This document shows positions 45,766 to 54,943 of a DNA stretch of 64,000 nucleotides, in pieces (position 1 is the first letter of the stretch; each line of letters starts with the position of its first letter). This stretch comes from JBBKWX01 sp037969175 (lineage in GTDB: Bacteria; Bacteroidota; Bacteroidia; AKYH767-A; JBBKVM01): positions 1 through 64,000 of the forward strand of contig JBBKWX010000039.1 in assembly GCA_037969175.1 (NCBI GenBank), in the 5' to 3' direction. The translations under genes and the position numbers were made by a program. The notes under the pieces were generated by a model, which had not been told where the DNA came from, ran no database searches, and worked only from the letters and a program-made list of their open reading frames with translations.

Positions 45766-48578
45766 TGAATATAATCTACAAAAGGAAGAGCAATAAAAAG
45801 CTTGATTTTATTATCGCTTGAAATTTCAGCACTGATCTTTCCATCCATTTTTTCAACTATCTTTTTCACTTTTGTTAAACCTAAACCAGGTCTTGCTGAA
45901 TCGCTTACTATGAAGGGTTGAAAAATATTTTTTGAATCTATGTTTTCTGAGAAGCTTCCATTATCACAATATTCCAGCACCGGTCCTCCAACCTTATTCA
46001 TCCAACGAGCTTTTATTTCAAGATGTGGCAAATCTTTATTGTGATTTATAGAGTTAGTGATCAATTCTTTAAATACCAGTGCCAACTGATCTTTATCAGC
46101 ACGAATTTTCATGGGAAACTCATTGTTAATAATCAATTCGCATTTTGAAGATATTGAATCTTTATCAAAGACTTGCGATATGAGACGTATCGGATCAATT
46201 TCCGTGAGCTTCAATTCCTTTCTCAAAGTGCGTGAGAAATCAACCATCGCATCCATCCACTCAGACGAATTACTTTCCGCATCCCGTAAGTGCAAAAATT
46301 GAAACATGTTGTCAAGCTCTAAATTTTCAAATTCACCACGCAATTTGGGTGTTTCATTTAGTTCAGTATCAGATTCAACGATATTACTTGCTGAATCAAT
46401 AACGTTTCTGTAATTTCCTATGATCCCCCCGATAGAAGTATTATTCAAAAGATTAATAAGCGAACTTTGAATCGAAATATATTCGCCATTTTTTGATCTC
46501 ATTCTTAAAACCGTGTTATAAGCAACACCCGGATTACTCAACAAATTTGATAGATCCGATACAGCTTTTGGCATATCATCTTCATGGATCAGATCAAAAA
46601 TTGATCTTTCAATCAATTCACTGGGTTGATATCCCAAGATCCTGAGAAGTGCAGGTCCCTGAAATTTCACAATTCCATTTTTATCAAATACACCTACTCC
46701 ATCGAAAGAATTTTCCAAAATTGCTTTGAAAAAATCCTGGCTGTTCAATAGTTTTTCTTCGACATCCTTCAAGTTGGTGACATCCGTTAGATATCCTTCC
46801 AATAAGTGCTTTTGTTCAACTTCAGACCAAACGGATTTCCCATTCTCGAGTATCCAACGGAATGTTCCATTAGCAGACTTGATCTTATAAGAGATCTGGA
46901 AATCTTCTTCTGCTTTTACATATTCAGCAATATAACTCAAGATCTTTTCCTTATGTTCTTCAACGATCAGTTCTCTATAATCCAGATCCGAAGCAAGAAT
47001 TAATTCTGATGCATCATAACCTGTGAGATTTGAAACTCCACTACTTAAGAATTTCATGTTGAAAGGATACTTTGCTTCAGCACTATATGCTGCACCGGGC
47101 AAATTCTCCATCAAGGTTCCTATTTTGCGATTTGTTTCCTTTAACTCAAGTTCACTGTGTTTTCTAGATGTAATATCTCTGATAACTAACTGAATGATCT
47201 TATTATTAGAGGCATCAATTACATTCATGCTTAGATCTACCGGGATCAATAAGCCTTCCTTATTTTCTATAATATATTCTTCAGAAAACAATTCCCCATC
47301 CTCTTCAAGCATTAAATTAAATTCTTCTAAAAATTCATTATGTTGCCCGGCTAATAAGGAAGTAAACAACGTGTCTTTTAGCTGGTCTTCATTTTGACCA
47401 AAGAGTAATTCAGCTTGCAAATTACATCCATTTATCTTTCCATTTGAATAATCAAGTATAAGAATTGCATCTAAAGAAGATTCAATAAGAGATTTAAATT
47501 TTGTTTCTGAAACTACCAGATCAACTTCCATCTCGCGTCGTTTAGAAATATCTGTGATCATAGCCAAGGCTCCAATATATTTATCTTCATCCATAATAGG
47601 ATTCGTATTCAAAATACACCAAAGATCACTGCCGTCTTTTCTCTTAAATTTAAAATCGTGCTGTTCAGGGATTCCACGTTTTCTTTTATCCAAATTTAAT
47701 TTGGTTATCATTTTGCCCTCTTCATCCATAAAATCATATAGGGTCTTACCTATCATCTCATCTACAGAATATCCTAGCATTTCTGCCATTTTAGGATTGA
47801 CAAATGTGGTAATTTCCTTTTCTTCGATCATCCACATTCCCTCCTGTGACGTTTCGACGATCAACTTGTACAATGCTTCACTTTTAGCAAGTCCAATTTC
47901 TGAGATCTTTCTCTTTTCTATATTATTTGCCATTACCAGACAAGCAGGTGTGGAATTATAAGTAGTCAGATGAGAATGGATCTCTACAGGAAATATTTTC
48001 CCGGATTTGGTCTTATGCCTCCATTCCCCTGAATGCCTAAATTTTGTTTGTCTTTTTTTAATAACATCTTCTAGTTTTTCGATGTCTTCAACAGGTCGGA
48101 TATCAGCAATTGTAAGATCCAAAAACTCCGATTTATCCCATCCGTAAAGATCAAGAGCTGAATTGTTAACATCTAAAATTTTTAAGTTTTCCAAATCATA
48201 GATAAACATACTCATCGGGTTATCTCTAAAAAGATATTCTCCCATATGTGGATTTGAACTAGCGTTTGTATCGATCAATTCACAAATTAATATTTTATCT
48301 ACTTTCTGAACCCTCAATAAATAATCACCTGTGAAATGAGGTGTTTGAAGTTTCACATTTAAATCCCGTTTTAAACCGGATTTACTATTAACAAATTCAG
48401 CTAATGGAAGAGCCTCAAGGAATTTGTTCTCGGTCCAGGATCTATCAAGTTCTTCTGCAGCATGAGTATGCGTGAGTGCTTCCATGCCAGCACTCCAAAA
48501 AATTATATTGCCACCCTCATCAATACCAAACAATCTGGTTTTGATCTGAGAATAAAAAACTTCGAGAAGGGCTTTCAT
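45762..48578 (-). CDS. Multi-PAS sensor kinase-like protein
   Basis: A 938-residue soluble protein with about six PAS domains in a row (motifs such as SMFIYDLENLKILDVN, VNPKMAEMLGYSVDEM, DAILILDYSNGKINGCN, LPGAAYSAEAKYPFNM and GVGVFDKNGIVKF, plus PAC ends like MITDISKRREME). The C-terminal kinase region is atypical. The N-box ELITNSINHN (838-847) and GLGLTKV (898-904) are present. The G1 box reads EYCDNGSF instead of DNGxG, and no standard HisKA motif is seen; the nearest candidate is His763 in FLHLRD. It may therefore be a weak or non-catalytic kinase that modulates its neighbour, which it overlaps by four bases. Confidence 0.85.
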   Translation of the reverse strand: MKALLEVFYSQIKTRLFGIDEGGNIIFWSAGMEALTHTHAAEELDRSWTENKFLEALPLAEFVNSKSGLKRDLNVKLQTPHFTGDYLLRVQKVDKILICELIDTNASSNPHMGEYLFRDNPMSMFIYDLENLKILDVNNSALDLYGWDKSEFLDLTIADIRPVEDIEKLEDVIKKRQTKFRHSGEWRHKTKSGKIFPVEIHSHLTTYNSTPACLVMANNIEKRKISEIGLAKSEALYKLIVETSQEGMWMIEEKEITTFVNPKMAEMLGYSVDEMIGKTLYDFMDEEGKMITKLNLDKRKRGIPEQHDFKFKRKDGSDLWCILNTNPIMDEDKYIGALAMITDISKRREMEVDLVVSETKFKSLIESSLDAILILDYSNGKINGCNLQAELLFGQNEDQLKDTLFTSLLAGQHNEFLEEFNLMLEEDGELFSEEYIIENKEGLLIPVDLSMNVIDASNNKIIQLVIRDITSRKHSELELKETNRKIGTLMENLPGAAYSAEAKYPFNMKFLSSGVSNLTGYDASELILASDLDYRELIVEEHKEKILSYIAEYVKAEEDFQISYKIKSANGTFRWILENGKSVWSEVEQKHLLEGYLTDVTNLKDVEEKLLNSQDFFKAILENSFDGVGVFDKNGIVKFQGPALLRILGYQPSELIERSIFDLIHEDDMPKAVSDLSNLLSNPGVAYNTVLRMRSKNGEYISIQSSLINLLNNTSIGGIIGNYRNVIDSASNIVESDTELNETPKLRGEFENLELDNMFQFLHLRDAESNSSEWMDAMVDFSRTLRKELKLTEIDPIRLISQVFDKDSISSKCELIINNEFPMKIRADKDQLALVFKELITNSINHNKDLPHLEIKARWMNKVGGPVLEYCDNGSFSENIDSKNIFQPFIVSDSARPGLGLTKVKKIVEKMDGKISAEISSDNKIKLFIALPFVDYIH

Positions 48579-48608
48579 AGGGAAATTTCTGAATTATTGG
48601 AAGCAAAA

Positions 48609-48636
48609 CAAAAATACAATAATTTACTCCTTACAA
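48609..48636 (-). promoter_or_regulatory. Promoter of the PAS-kinase operon
   Basis: On the minus strand TTG (48636-48634), 17 bases, then TATTTTTG (48616-48609) fit the consensus exactly. The leader to the ATG at 48578 is about 25-30 bases. It would drive both kinases and the response regulator. Confidence 0.55.
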
Positions 48637-48679
48637 AACCAATTTAGTAATTCCTTTAGTTTTAAGAAATGTGAATCCT

Positions 48680-48687
48680 TACATTTG
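48680..48687 (+). promoter_or_regulatory. -7 element for transaldolase-like gene
   Basis: TACATTTG matches TAnnTTTG, 25 bases before the ATG at 48713. No TTG is found 17-23 bases upstream. It lies downstream of the GTG at 48671 that would give a longer protein, which supports the shorter start. Confidence 0.4.
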
Positions 48688-48712
48688 CATTTCATCTACC
48701 AATAGAAGCCAT

Positions 48713-49375
48713 ATGAAGTTCTTTATCGACACCGCTAACCTGAATCAGATAAGAGAAGCCAATGACCTTGGTGTCTTGGACGGAGTTACAACAAATCCAT
48801 CGTTGATGGCAAAAGAAGGAATAACCGGTGCAGAGGAAGTTCTTGAACATTACAAAGCTATTTGTTCTATCGTCGACGGAGATGTTAGTGCTGAGGTGAT
48901 CTCCACGGATTTTGATACGATCATTAAAGAAGGAAAAATCCTGGCTGCACTACATCCAAATATTGTTGTGAAAGTTCCAATGATAAAAGATGGTGTGAAA
49001 GCTCTCAAATATTTTTCATCTGAAGGAATCAGAACAAATTGCACATTGGTGTTTTCAGCAGGGCAAGCTTTATTGGCCGCAAAAGCAGGAGCATCCTACG
49101 TCTCTCCCTTTATCGGAAGATTAGATGATGTGTCTTATGATGGAATTGAATTAATTCATCAAATTGTTGACATTTATGAAAATTACGGCTTCGAAACAGA
49201 AGTTCTGGCCGCTTCTATCCGACATACAGTTCATATAGTTAAATGTGCAGAAGCCGGTGCTGACGTAGTAACATGTCCTTTGCAACAGATACTTGATCTG
49301 TTAAAACACCCACTTACAGATATTGGGCTTGCAAAGTTCTTGGCTGATCATGCCAAAGCTTCCGGCAAAATTTAA
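48713..49375 (+). CDS. fsa: Transaldolase / fructose-6-phosphate aldolase family enzyme
   Basis: A 220-residue TIM-barrel aldolase of the short transaldolase (FSA/TalC) subfamily. It starts [31 protein letters not shown]. The Schiff-base lysine is in IVVKVPM, followed by [23 protein letters not shown] and [11 protein letters not shown]. The end has the [24 protein letters not shown] block. Members act as transaldolase in the pentose phosphate pathway or as fructose-6-phosphate aldolase; the sequence alone does not decide which. I use the ATG at 48713 (family start MKFFIDTAN) instead of the upstream GTG. The Sua5-like gene begins two bases after its stop. Confidence 0.95.
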   Translation: MKFFIDTANLNQIREANDLGVLDGVTTNPSLMAKEGITGAEEVLEHYKAICSIVDGDVSAEVISTDFDTIIKEGKILAALHPNIVVKVPMIKDGVKALKYFSSEGIRTNCTLVFSAGQALLAAKAGASYVSPFIGRLDDVSYDGIELIHQIVDIYENYGFETEVLAASIRHTVHIVKCAEAGADVVTCPLQQILDLLKHPLTDIGLAKFLADHAKASGKI

Positions 49376-49377
49376 TT

Positions 49378-49998
49378 ATGCTCCTTAGAATTCACCCGGA
49401 TAATCCGCCGGAAAGGCTTATCAGACAAATATCAGAAGTTTTGAATAATGATGGAGTAATCATTATACCAACCGATTCTGTTTATGCTATTGCGTGTAGT
49501 ATTCATCGTATTAAAGCAGTCGATAAGTTATGCCGGATCAGAAATATAAAAATTGAAAAAGCAAACTTTTCATTTTTATGCAATGATCTGAGCCATATCT
49601 CAGATTTTACAAAACATATAGATACCGCGACTTATAAGCTTATGAAAAGAGCATTGCCCGGACCCTATACCTTCATTTTGAATGCGAGCAACAGTGTCCC
49701 TTCAATTTTCAAAAGCAAAAAAAAAACCATTGGTATCAGGGTTCCGGATAATAAAATTACGCAACTCATCATCAAGGAGCTTGGCCACCCATTGATGGTA
49801 ACCTCTCTGCATGATGAAGATGATATTTTGGAATACATGACCGATCCTGAATTGATCGATGAAAAATTTGGTACTGCAGTTGATTTTGTAATTGACGGTG
49901 GATACGGCGAATTATCGCCTACAACAGTCGTTGATTGTACAGGTGACAATCCGGTTTTAATCAGGGAGGGCAAAGGAGACATTAGTATCATCTCCTAA
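49378..49998 (+). CDS. L-threonylcarbamoyladenylate synthase (Sua5/YciO/YrdC family)
   Basis: A 206-residue YrdC-fold protein. Family motifs are IIIPTDSVYAIAC (usual PTDTVYGL), LCRIRNIKIEKANFSFLC (usual KxR with pocket), LPGPYTFIL, KTIGIRVPDN and SPTTVVDCTGDNPVLIREGKG. TsaC/Sua5 enzymes make threonylcarbamoyl-AMP for the t6A37 tRNA modification. The Bacteroidota members of this shape are closer to YciO, whose role is less certain, so I give no symbol. It lies two bases after the transaldolase gene. Its last 42 bases overlap the convergent NAD(P)HX repair gene. Confidence 0.88.
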   Translation: MLLRIHPDNPPERLIRQISEVLNNDGVIIIPTDSVYAIACSIHRIKAVDKLCRIRNIKIEKANFSFLCNDLSHISDFTKHIDTATYKLMKRALPGPYTFILNASNSVPSIFKSKKKTIGIRVPDNKITQLIIKELGHPLMVTSLHDEDDILEYMTDPELIDEKFGTAVDFVIDGGYGELSPTTVVDCTGDNPVLIREGKGDISIIS

Positions 49999-51498
49999 AC
50001 TTTTTATTGCTTCGGGTATAAATCGAATTATATCTGTGGCAGTCATTGCCTCCATGCCTTTTTCGTTAGCGGCATAATCACCGGCTAATCCATGTAAATA
50101 AACTGCCCTTATCGCTGCATCCAATGGCTCGTAACCTCTGGCGACCAAGCCGGTTAGCAAGCCTGTTAAAATATCTCCTGAACCTCCTTTTGCCATGCCC
50201 GGATTACCGGTTGAATTATAAAACACTTCACCCTTTGCAGATACAACCGCTGTACATGCTCCTTTTAGCACCAAAACAATCCCATATTTACGCGCAAATG
50301 CCTTTGCCTTATCAATTGCATCAAAATCATTTGAGGATTCACCACACAGCCTCTTGAATTCTCCGGGGTGCGGAGTGAAAACAGCTCCGTAGGATAAAAA
50401 ACTTAACCAGGTTGGATTCTCAGCCAAAATATTAATCGCATCTGCATCGAAAATGACAGGCATTTTAAAATCCTGTATCAATTGTTTTATTAAAAATGCA
50501 GTTTCAGGATTTGTGCCTATTCCGGGACCAATTCCACAAGCAGAAAATCTACCTGAAGGAGGAACTGAAACCAAATGGTCAATCCCCGAACCGGCAATTG
50601 TCATGGCTTCCGGAGTGCTTATATTAATACTTTGTACTATAGATTCAGGAACACTTGCTGTTACCAGCCCAACTCCTGATCGGATACATGCGGAAACTGC
50701 CAATATTGCGGCACCCGCTTTCCCCTGAGAACCCGCAACGATAAGTGCATGACCATAGTCACCTTTATGAGAATGCTTTTTTCTTTGAATTGATTTTGCC
50801 TTTAGATCTTTAGAGCTTATTTGAAAATACTTGGTCTCCATTTCATCAATACATGTTTTGGACAAACCAATATCAATAATATGAAAATCACCAACATACA
50901 CGTCATTTTCAGCCATGAAAAATGCTAATCTGGGTAATTGCAAACTCAAGGTATGTTTTGCTTTAATAATTGAATCATTATCACAGCTGCTCTGATCAGC
51001 ATACAAACCACTTGGTATGTCCACAGAAACTATTTCAACACCCGATCCATTGATGGTTTTTACCATATCAGCATAAATTCCCCGGAGCGGCCGGTTAAGC
51101 CCTGAGCCAAACAAGCAGTCAATGATGATGGTATTCTCGGAGTTGGTAAAAATTTCATCAGATGCAAGTTCATAGTTAATTTCAACAGCATTACATTCTG
51201 TCATACGAACTTTATTTATCGCATGATCCTCACTTAGATTCTTGACACTGTTCGGACTTGTATACAATACCTGAAAACCGGCATTAGCAAGATATCTGGT
51301 AATCACTAATCCATCACCTCCATTATTACCGGGACCGCAAAAAATAAGATACTTTACGCCTTTTCCATAATGATTCTTCAGCCATTGGAAACAGGCCATG
51401 CCGGCTCTTTCCATTAGCTCCACCGATGTTATTCCGGCTTCAAGGATAGTTGCTTCATCTAATTTTCTGATCTGATTCGTGTGGAGAATCTTGCGCAT
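49957..51498 (-). CDS. nnr: Bifunctional NAD(P)H-hydrate epimerase / ADP-dependent dehydratase
   Basis: A 513-residue fusion that repairs damaged NAD(P)HX. The N-terminal YjeF_N epimerase (1-215) has IFCGPGNNGGDGLVITRYL and IIDCLFGSGLNRPL, with VSVDIPSGL. The C-terminal ribokinase-like dehydratase (about 225-505) has HKGDYGHALIVAGSQGKAGAAILA, GIGPGIGTN, FTPHPGEFKRL, GNPGMAKGGSGDILTGLL and YLHGLAGD. Both active parts look intact. I use the ATG at 51498 rather than a TTG at 51513. The 42-base 3-prime overlap with the Sua5-like gene is real in both frames. Confidence 0.95.
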   Translation of the reverse strand: MRKILHTNQIRKLDEATILEAGITSVELMERAGMACFQWLKNHYGKGVKYLIFCGPGNNGGDGLVITRYLANAGFQVLYTSPNSVKNLSEDHAINKVRMTECNAVEINYELASDEIFTNSENTIIIDCLFGSGLNRPLRGIYADMVKTINGSGVEIVSVDIPSGLYADQSSCDNDSIIKAKHTLSLQLPRLAFFMAENDVYVGDFHIIDIGLSKTCIDEMETKYFQISSKDLKAKSIQRKKHSHKGDYGHALIVAGSQGKAGAAILAVSACIRSGVGLVTASVPESIVQSINISTPEAMTIAGSGIDHLVSVPPSGRFSACGIGPGIGTNPETAFLIKQLIQDFKMPVIFDADAINILAENPTWLSFLSYGAVFTPHPGEFKRLCGESSNDFDAIDKAKAFARKYGIVLVLKGACTAVVSAKGEVFYNSTGNPGMAKGGSGDILTGLLTGLVARGYEPLDAAIRAVYLHGLAGDYAANEKGMEAMTATDIIRFIPEAIKSLGDDTNVSFALPD

Positions 51499-51525
51499 GT
51501 AAGCAAGATACAAAAGGCTAGATGC

Positions 51526-52476
51526 TTATGAAAGATTTGAAGAATAAGATTTTTCACCTAGAAACGATCTCAATTTTTCTCCATCGCCATGAACAGTCAT
51601 CACTTTACTTGCACCTGAATTATCAATCAATTCTATCAATTCATTCCAATCTGCATGATCAGAAACAGGCAAAACATGGTTTCCCCTTGCGCCATAGTGA
51701 TCCCAACCGGAGGCGAAAAATTTAACTAAATTTTTCTTCCAGGGATAGGAATGATAATAAGGAGGCGGCACAATGATTTTCAAAGAGCTATTTTCTTTTA
51801 ATTCATGTTTATCATACACTTTCCAGTCACCGAGAAAGATCCCGGCTTTTTCATAAGCTTTGTGAAAGGGTAAAATATCCGCATGAATCCTTATGTTTGT
51901 TTGACCATGATCATGCAAGAGGCGAGTGATACTCTGAGCCTTACCCATTACATAAGACCCGATCAAAATGTTGTGATCTTGAAAATCAGAAAGTTTATTA
52001 ACTGCAATTTGTAATTCCGGATGAGTTTTAAAAGGATCAGCATATGTGCTTTCCGTAATTAATACATCACATGCTATAAGTTCAAAATTTTCGCATGAAA
52101 AGTCCTTTCTTAATTTGAAATCACCTGTATACAAAAACCGGATCCCTTCAAACTCCATCAATACCTGAGCACTTCCTAGCATATGACCTGCAGGATAAAA
52201 ACTGAATTTAACAGGTCCTGAAACAAATGTTTCTCCAAAATCATGAATACATAACTCATTTTTAAGGCGAGTACCATATCGGGCTATTGCCAGTGAAGCA
52301 GTATGAGGAGTACAATGGATCTTTTTTACTCCCGGATTAAAATGATCAGCATGTGCATGTGAAACAACTGCTTCCGAAACAACTCTTCTGGCATCAAGCC
52401 ACATATCTACAGGCAAGATCTTTAATCCAGTTTTCGTTTCTTCAATAAATTCAGAAATTGAATTATCCGGAATCAT
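51526..52476 (-). CDS. MBL-fold exonuclease-like hydrolase (beta-CASP related)
   Basis: A 316-residue metallo-beta-lactamase-fold protein resembling predicted exonucleases of the mRNA 3-prime processing type. The metal motif is SHAHADHF (HxHxDH), then PAGHMLGSAQVLM, YTGDFKLR and TESTYADP. The C-terminal part has PVSDHADWNELIEL and VMTVHGDGEKL. In other phyla such proteins are called ligase-associated DNA exonucleases, but no ligase gene is nearby, so DNA or RNA processing remains an inference. It overlaps the coaE stop by one base (TAATG) and is the last gene of the run. Confidence 0.87.
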   Translation of the reverse strand: MIPDNSISEFIEETKTGLKILPVDMWLDARRVVSEAVVSHAHADHFNPGVKKIHCTPHTASLAIARYGTRLKNELCIHDFGETFVSGPVKFSFYPAGHMLGSAQVLMEFEGIRFLYTGDFKLRKDFSCENFELIACDVLITESTYADPFKTHPELQIAVNKLSDFQDHNILIGSYVMGKAQSITRLLHDHGQTNIRIHADILPFHKAYEKAGIFLGDWKVYDKHELKENSSLKIIVPPPYYHSYPWKKNLVKFFASGWDHYGARGNHVLPVSDHADWNELIELIDNSGASKVMTVHGDGEKLRSFLGEKSYSSNLS

Positions 52477-53075
52477 TATGCTTTTGCTCTACTTATAAAT
52501 GTTCTGTGCAGTGATAAAACTTGTGGAATCAGTAAATCAGTTCCTGAATTATCAATCACAAAATCAGACAAAGCTTCAACTTTATCTTGTGACAATTGAG
52601 CATCGATTATTTTCTTGATCTGTTCCCGATTCTTACCATCTCTGAGCATGACCCTTTCAATCCTGACATCAACGGGAGCAGACACACACACGATCTTGTC
52701 CATTCCATTATTGCTTCCACTTTCAAACATGATGGCTGCTTCTTTTATCACATAACTGATCGAAGCAGGAAATGATCTATGCCACTTATCGAAATCTTTG
52801 GCTACTGCAGGATGAACCAGATCATTCAAATTTAGTCTTAAGTTATCATCGTTAAATATTCTTGATGAAACATAAGCTGTGTCAAGCTTTCCTAAAGAGT
52901 TATAAGCTGGCGACCCAATTAAGTTGCTTATCTCGGTCATCAATACAGCATCCGAATTCATTAAGTATTTAGCTCTGAGATCGGCATTGTAAACGGGGGT
53001 GCCAAGTATATTGAATACTTCTGAAATTAAAGATTTTCCACTTCCTATCCCTCCTGTAAGTCCGATCTTTAACAT
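52476..53075 (-). CDS. coaE: Dephospho-CoA kinase
   Basis: A 199-residue P-loop kinase that carries out the last step of coenzyme A synthesis, phosphorylating the ribose 3-prime hydroxyl. The start LKIGLTGGIGSGKSLISEVF has the Walker A motif. The VYNADLRAKYLM segment (usual DAD) and HPAVAKDF follow. The lid part has APVDVRIERVMLRDGKNREQI. Then come AQLSQDKVEALSDFVIDNSGT, typical of the family. It starts two bases after the YbbR-like gene, in the nusB-to-coaE order I recognise from other Bacteroidota. Confidence 0.95.
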   Translation of the reverse strand: MLKIGLTGGIGSGKSLISEVFNILGTPVYNADLRAKYLMNSDAVLMTEISNLIGSPAYNSLGKLDTAYVSSRIFNDDNLRLNLNDLVHPAVAKDFDKWHRSFPASISYVIKEAAIMFESGSNNGMDKIVCVSAPVDVRIERVMLRDGKNREQIKKIIDAQLSQDKVEALSDFVIDNSGTDLLIPQVLSLHRTFISRAKA

Positions 53076-53077
53076 AT

Positions 53078-54079
53078 TTATTTTTTGAGTATAAAATCCA
53101 AACTTACCGGATCGATACTCATTATTTTAACAAAATCCGGATGTTTGCCAACATTGACTTTCAATCTGGTTGCCCTTTCAAGATCTGTTCCTTGCAAGTC
53201 TACAAAAACTTCAAAAAGTCCGGATTCAGCTTTAGTGTATAGACTTAATGGCACGGTATAAACTATTTCAACTTCGTCAGGAATAAGTCGTAATCTACTT
53301 GTTTGATTTAGATTCCTGACCTTAACTTTTGCCATGATTCTTCCTTCCGTATATTTTTCAACAGGAATAAATATTCGAACACCCTTTAAATCTGTTCTTA
53401 TATCTGATTTAATGGGAATATCGATCTCAATATTTTCACTTAGATCCTGCTCTAATCCTTTTGCCTTAAATAGCTTGGTTGAAATTGAATCAATATCATT
53501 GAGTACTTCGGAATCTCCGGATACTAAGATTGATGCTGGTTCTATTCGAACCGGTCCGGCATAACCAAATGATCTTGCGAATGTAATTTCAGCATTTAGT
53601 TTAACAGGAATTCTTTTAACACTTAAGTTTTTGAATTCTATTTTTACCAAACCGGGATTCAATTCTATTATTTCAATATCGCCTTTCAATTTTGTTTTGA
53701 ATATACTTTCGAAATATTCTTTGGATAGATTAACTTCCGTTTTCGAGGTTTGGGACTTCGAATAAGTTAATTTTGATAGATCTATTTTGATCGAATCTGT
53801 GGTATTTGAAAATAAAAATCTACGCAAGTTAAACCCACTGCCCCTGATCACAAGTTCAAACTTGGAAGGTAGGGAGTTTGCCAATACTTTATCCGATGGA
53901 ATACCTGAAAAAGACACGGGGACATTAATATGTGTCGAGTATTCTTTAGTTAAAGCAGTAAGTACCCAGAAAATTGTAGCAAGAAAAAGACAGAACAGAA
54001 ATATTGGAATTCTGTCCTGTCTTTTATTATCAGAATCAATAGATCCTGATCTTATAAATTTGAGCAAGCGTGTCTTCAT
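53078..54079 (-). CDS. YbbR-like domain protein
   Basis: A 333-residue membrane-anchored protein. A short cytoplasmic basic N-terminus leads to one helix (about 24-44, IFLFCLFLATIFWVLTALTK). The rest is an extracytoplasmic region of YbbR-like beta domains (INVPVSFSGIPSDKVL, IPVKLNAEITFARSFGYAGPVRIEPASILVSG, RIMAKVKVRNLN). In Firmicutes YbbR/CdaR regulates the diadenylate cyclase CdaA. No cyclase gene is present here, so this role is not supported. It lies between yajC and coaE. Confidence 0.88.
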   Translation of the reverse strand: MKTRLLKFIRSGSIDSDNKRQDRIPIFLFCLFLATIFWVLTALTKEYSTHINVPVSFSGIPSDKVLANSLPSKFELVIRGSGFNLRRFLFSNTTDSIKIDLSKLTYSKSQTSKTEVNLSKEYFESIFKTKLKGDIEIIELNPGLVKIEFKNLSVKRIPVKLNAEITFARSFGYAGPVRIEPASILVSGDSEVLNDIDSISTKLFKAKGLEQDLSENIEIDIPIKSDIRTDLKGVRIFIPVEKYTEGRIMAKVKVRNLNQTSRLRLIPDEVEIVYTVPLSLYTKAESGLFEVFVDLQGTDLERATRLKVNVGKHPDFVKIMSIDPVSLDFILKK

Positions 54080-54091
54080 GCTCCGGAATTA

Positions 54092-54409
54092 TTATTTTCC
54101 TTCCTGAAACTGCTTACTTGCTTCTGCAGATATGGATGACTTTTCAAAACGAAGTTTAACATTACCATCTACTTCAATCAAAATAGTACGCTCTTCAATA
54201 TCAGCAATTTTTCCATGCATTCCACCAATAGTAACTACTTTATCGCCTTTTTTAATACTTTCTCTGAAAGTTCTTTCTGTTTTCGCTTTTTTGGTCTGAG
54301 GACGAATCATGAAAAAGTAAAAAACTACAAAGATCAAAAGGATCATTAATAAGGATTGCATTCCAGATCCTTCTGGTGCTGCCTGTAAGAGCAAATTTGG
54401 TATCATCAT
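54092..54409 (-). CDS. yajC: Preprotein translocase subunit YajC
   Basis: A 105-residue membrane protein that associates with SecDF and the Sec translocon. One helix spans about 18-38 (LLMILLIFVVFYFFMIRPQ), followed by the family signature RPQTKKAKTERTFRESIKKGDKVVTIGGMHGKI and a small beta domain ending KLRFEKSSISAEA. Neighbours are a DUF1573 lipoprotein upstream (18-base gap) and the YbbR protein downstream (12-base gap). Two adjacent ATG codons (54409 and 54406) are possible starts. Confidence 0.95.
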   Translation of the reverse strand: MMIPNLLLQAAPEGSGMQSLLMILLIFVVFYFFMIRPQTKKAKTERTFRESIKKGDKVVTIGGMHGKIADIEERTILIEVDGNVKLRFEKSSISAEASKQFQEGK

Positions 54410-54427
54410 ATTTATATTCTTAAACGT

Positions 54428-54898
54428 TTACTTGGTTAAAACTTCTCCTGTAAGAGTAAGTACTTTGGTATTTGGGACTGTGTTCGCTACAACTGTAACG
54501 GTGACACGCTGAATTCCGGTTTTCCCTTCGCTGTTGAACACAACGTCAATAACTCCCTCTTGACCGGCTTTAATTGGTTCTTTAGGAAACGAAGGTACTG
54601 TACATCCACAACTTCCTGCAGCTGAAGAAATAATCAGGTCAGTATTCCCATCATTTTTAAACTTGAAAGAATGGTTTACCTTTTCACCTTGTGCTATTTT
54701 CCCAAAATCATGTTCAATATGATCAAATGTAAACTCAGGAAGCTTGTCAGCATCAGGCTCAGGAGAATCTGCAGATGCAGGATTATTCACTATATCTGAA
54801 TTCAATGTCCCATCAGCATTTGTTGATGAATCATTCCCGCAGGAAACAAATAAGATTGAAATAGCTATTGCTATGACTTTAACTGATAATATTCTCAT
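54428..54898 (-). CDS. DUF1573 family lipoprotein
   Basis: A 156-residue lipoprotein. The signal VIAIAISILFVSCGNDSS contains a lipobox with Cys20. A Ser/Asp/Pro-rich linker precedes the DUF1573 domain. That domain is an Ig-like fold with typical FDHIEHDFGKIAQGEKVNHSFKFKN, a GSCGCTVPSFPKEPIKAGQ motif carrying CGC, and IQRVTVTVVANTVPNTKVL. The family is common in Bacteroidota and of unknown function. It lies between nusB and yajC, as is usual for the phylum. Confidence 0.92.
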   Translation of the reverse strand: MRILSVKVIAIAISILFVSCGNDSSTNADGTLNSDIVNNPASADSPEPDADKLPEFTFDHIEHDFGKIAQGEKVNHSFKFKNDGNTDLIISSAAGSCGCTVPSFPKEPIKAGQEGVIDVVFNSEGKTGIQRVTVTVVANTVPNTKVLTLTGEVLTK

Positions 54899-54943
54899 TT
54901 TTTATTCGATTTAGAATACAATATTATTGAAAATTTGATTTAC

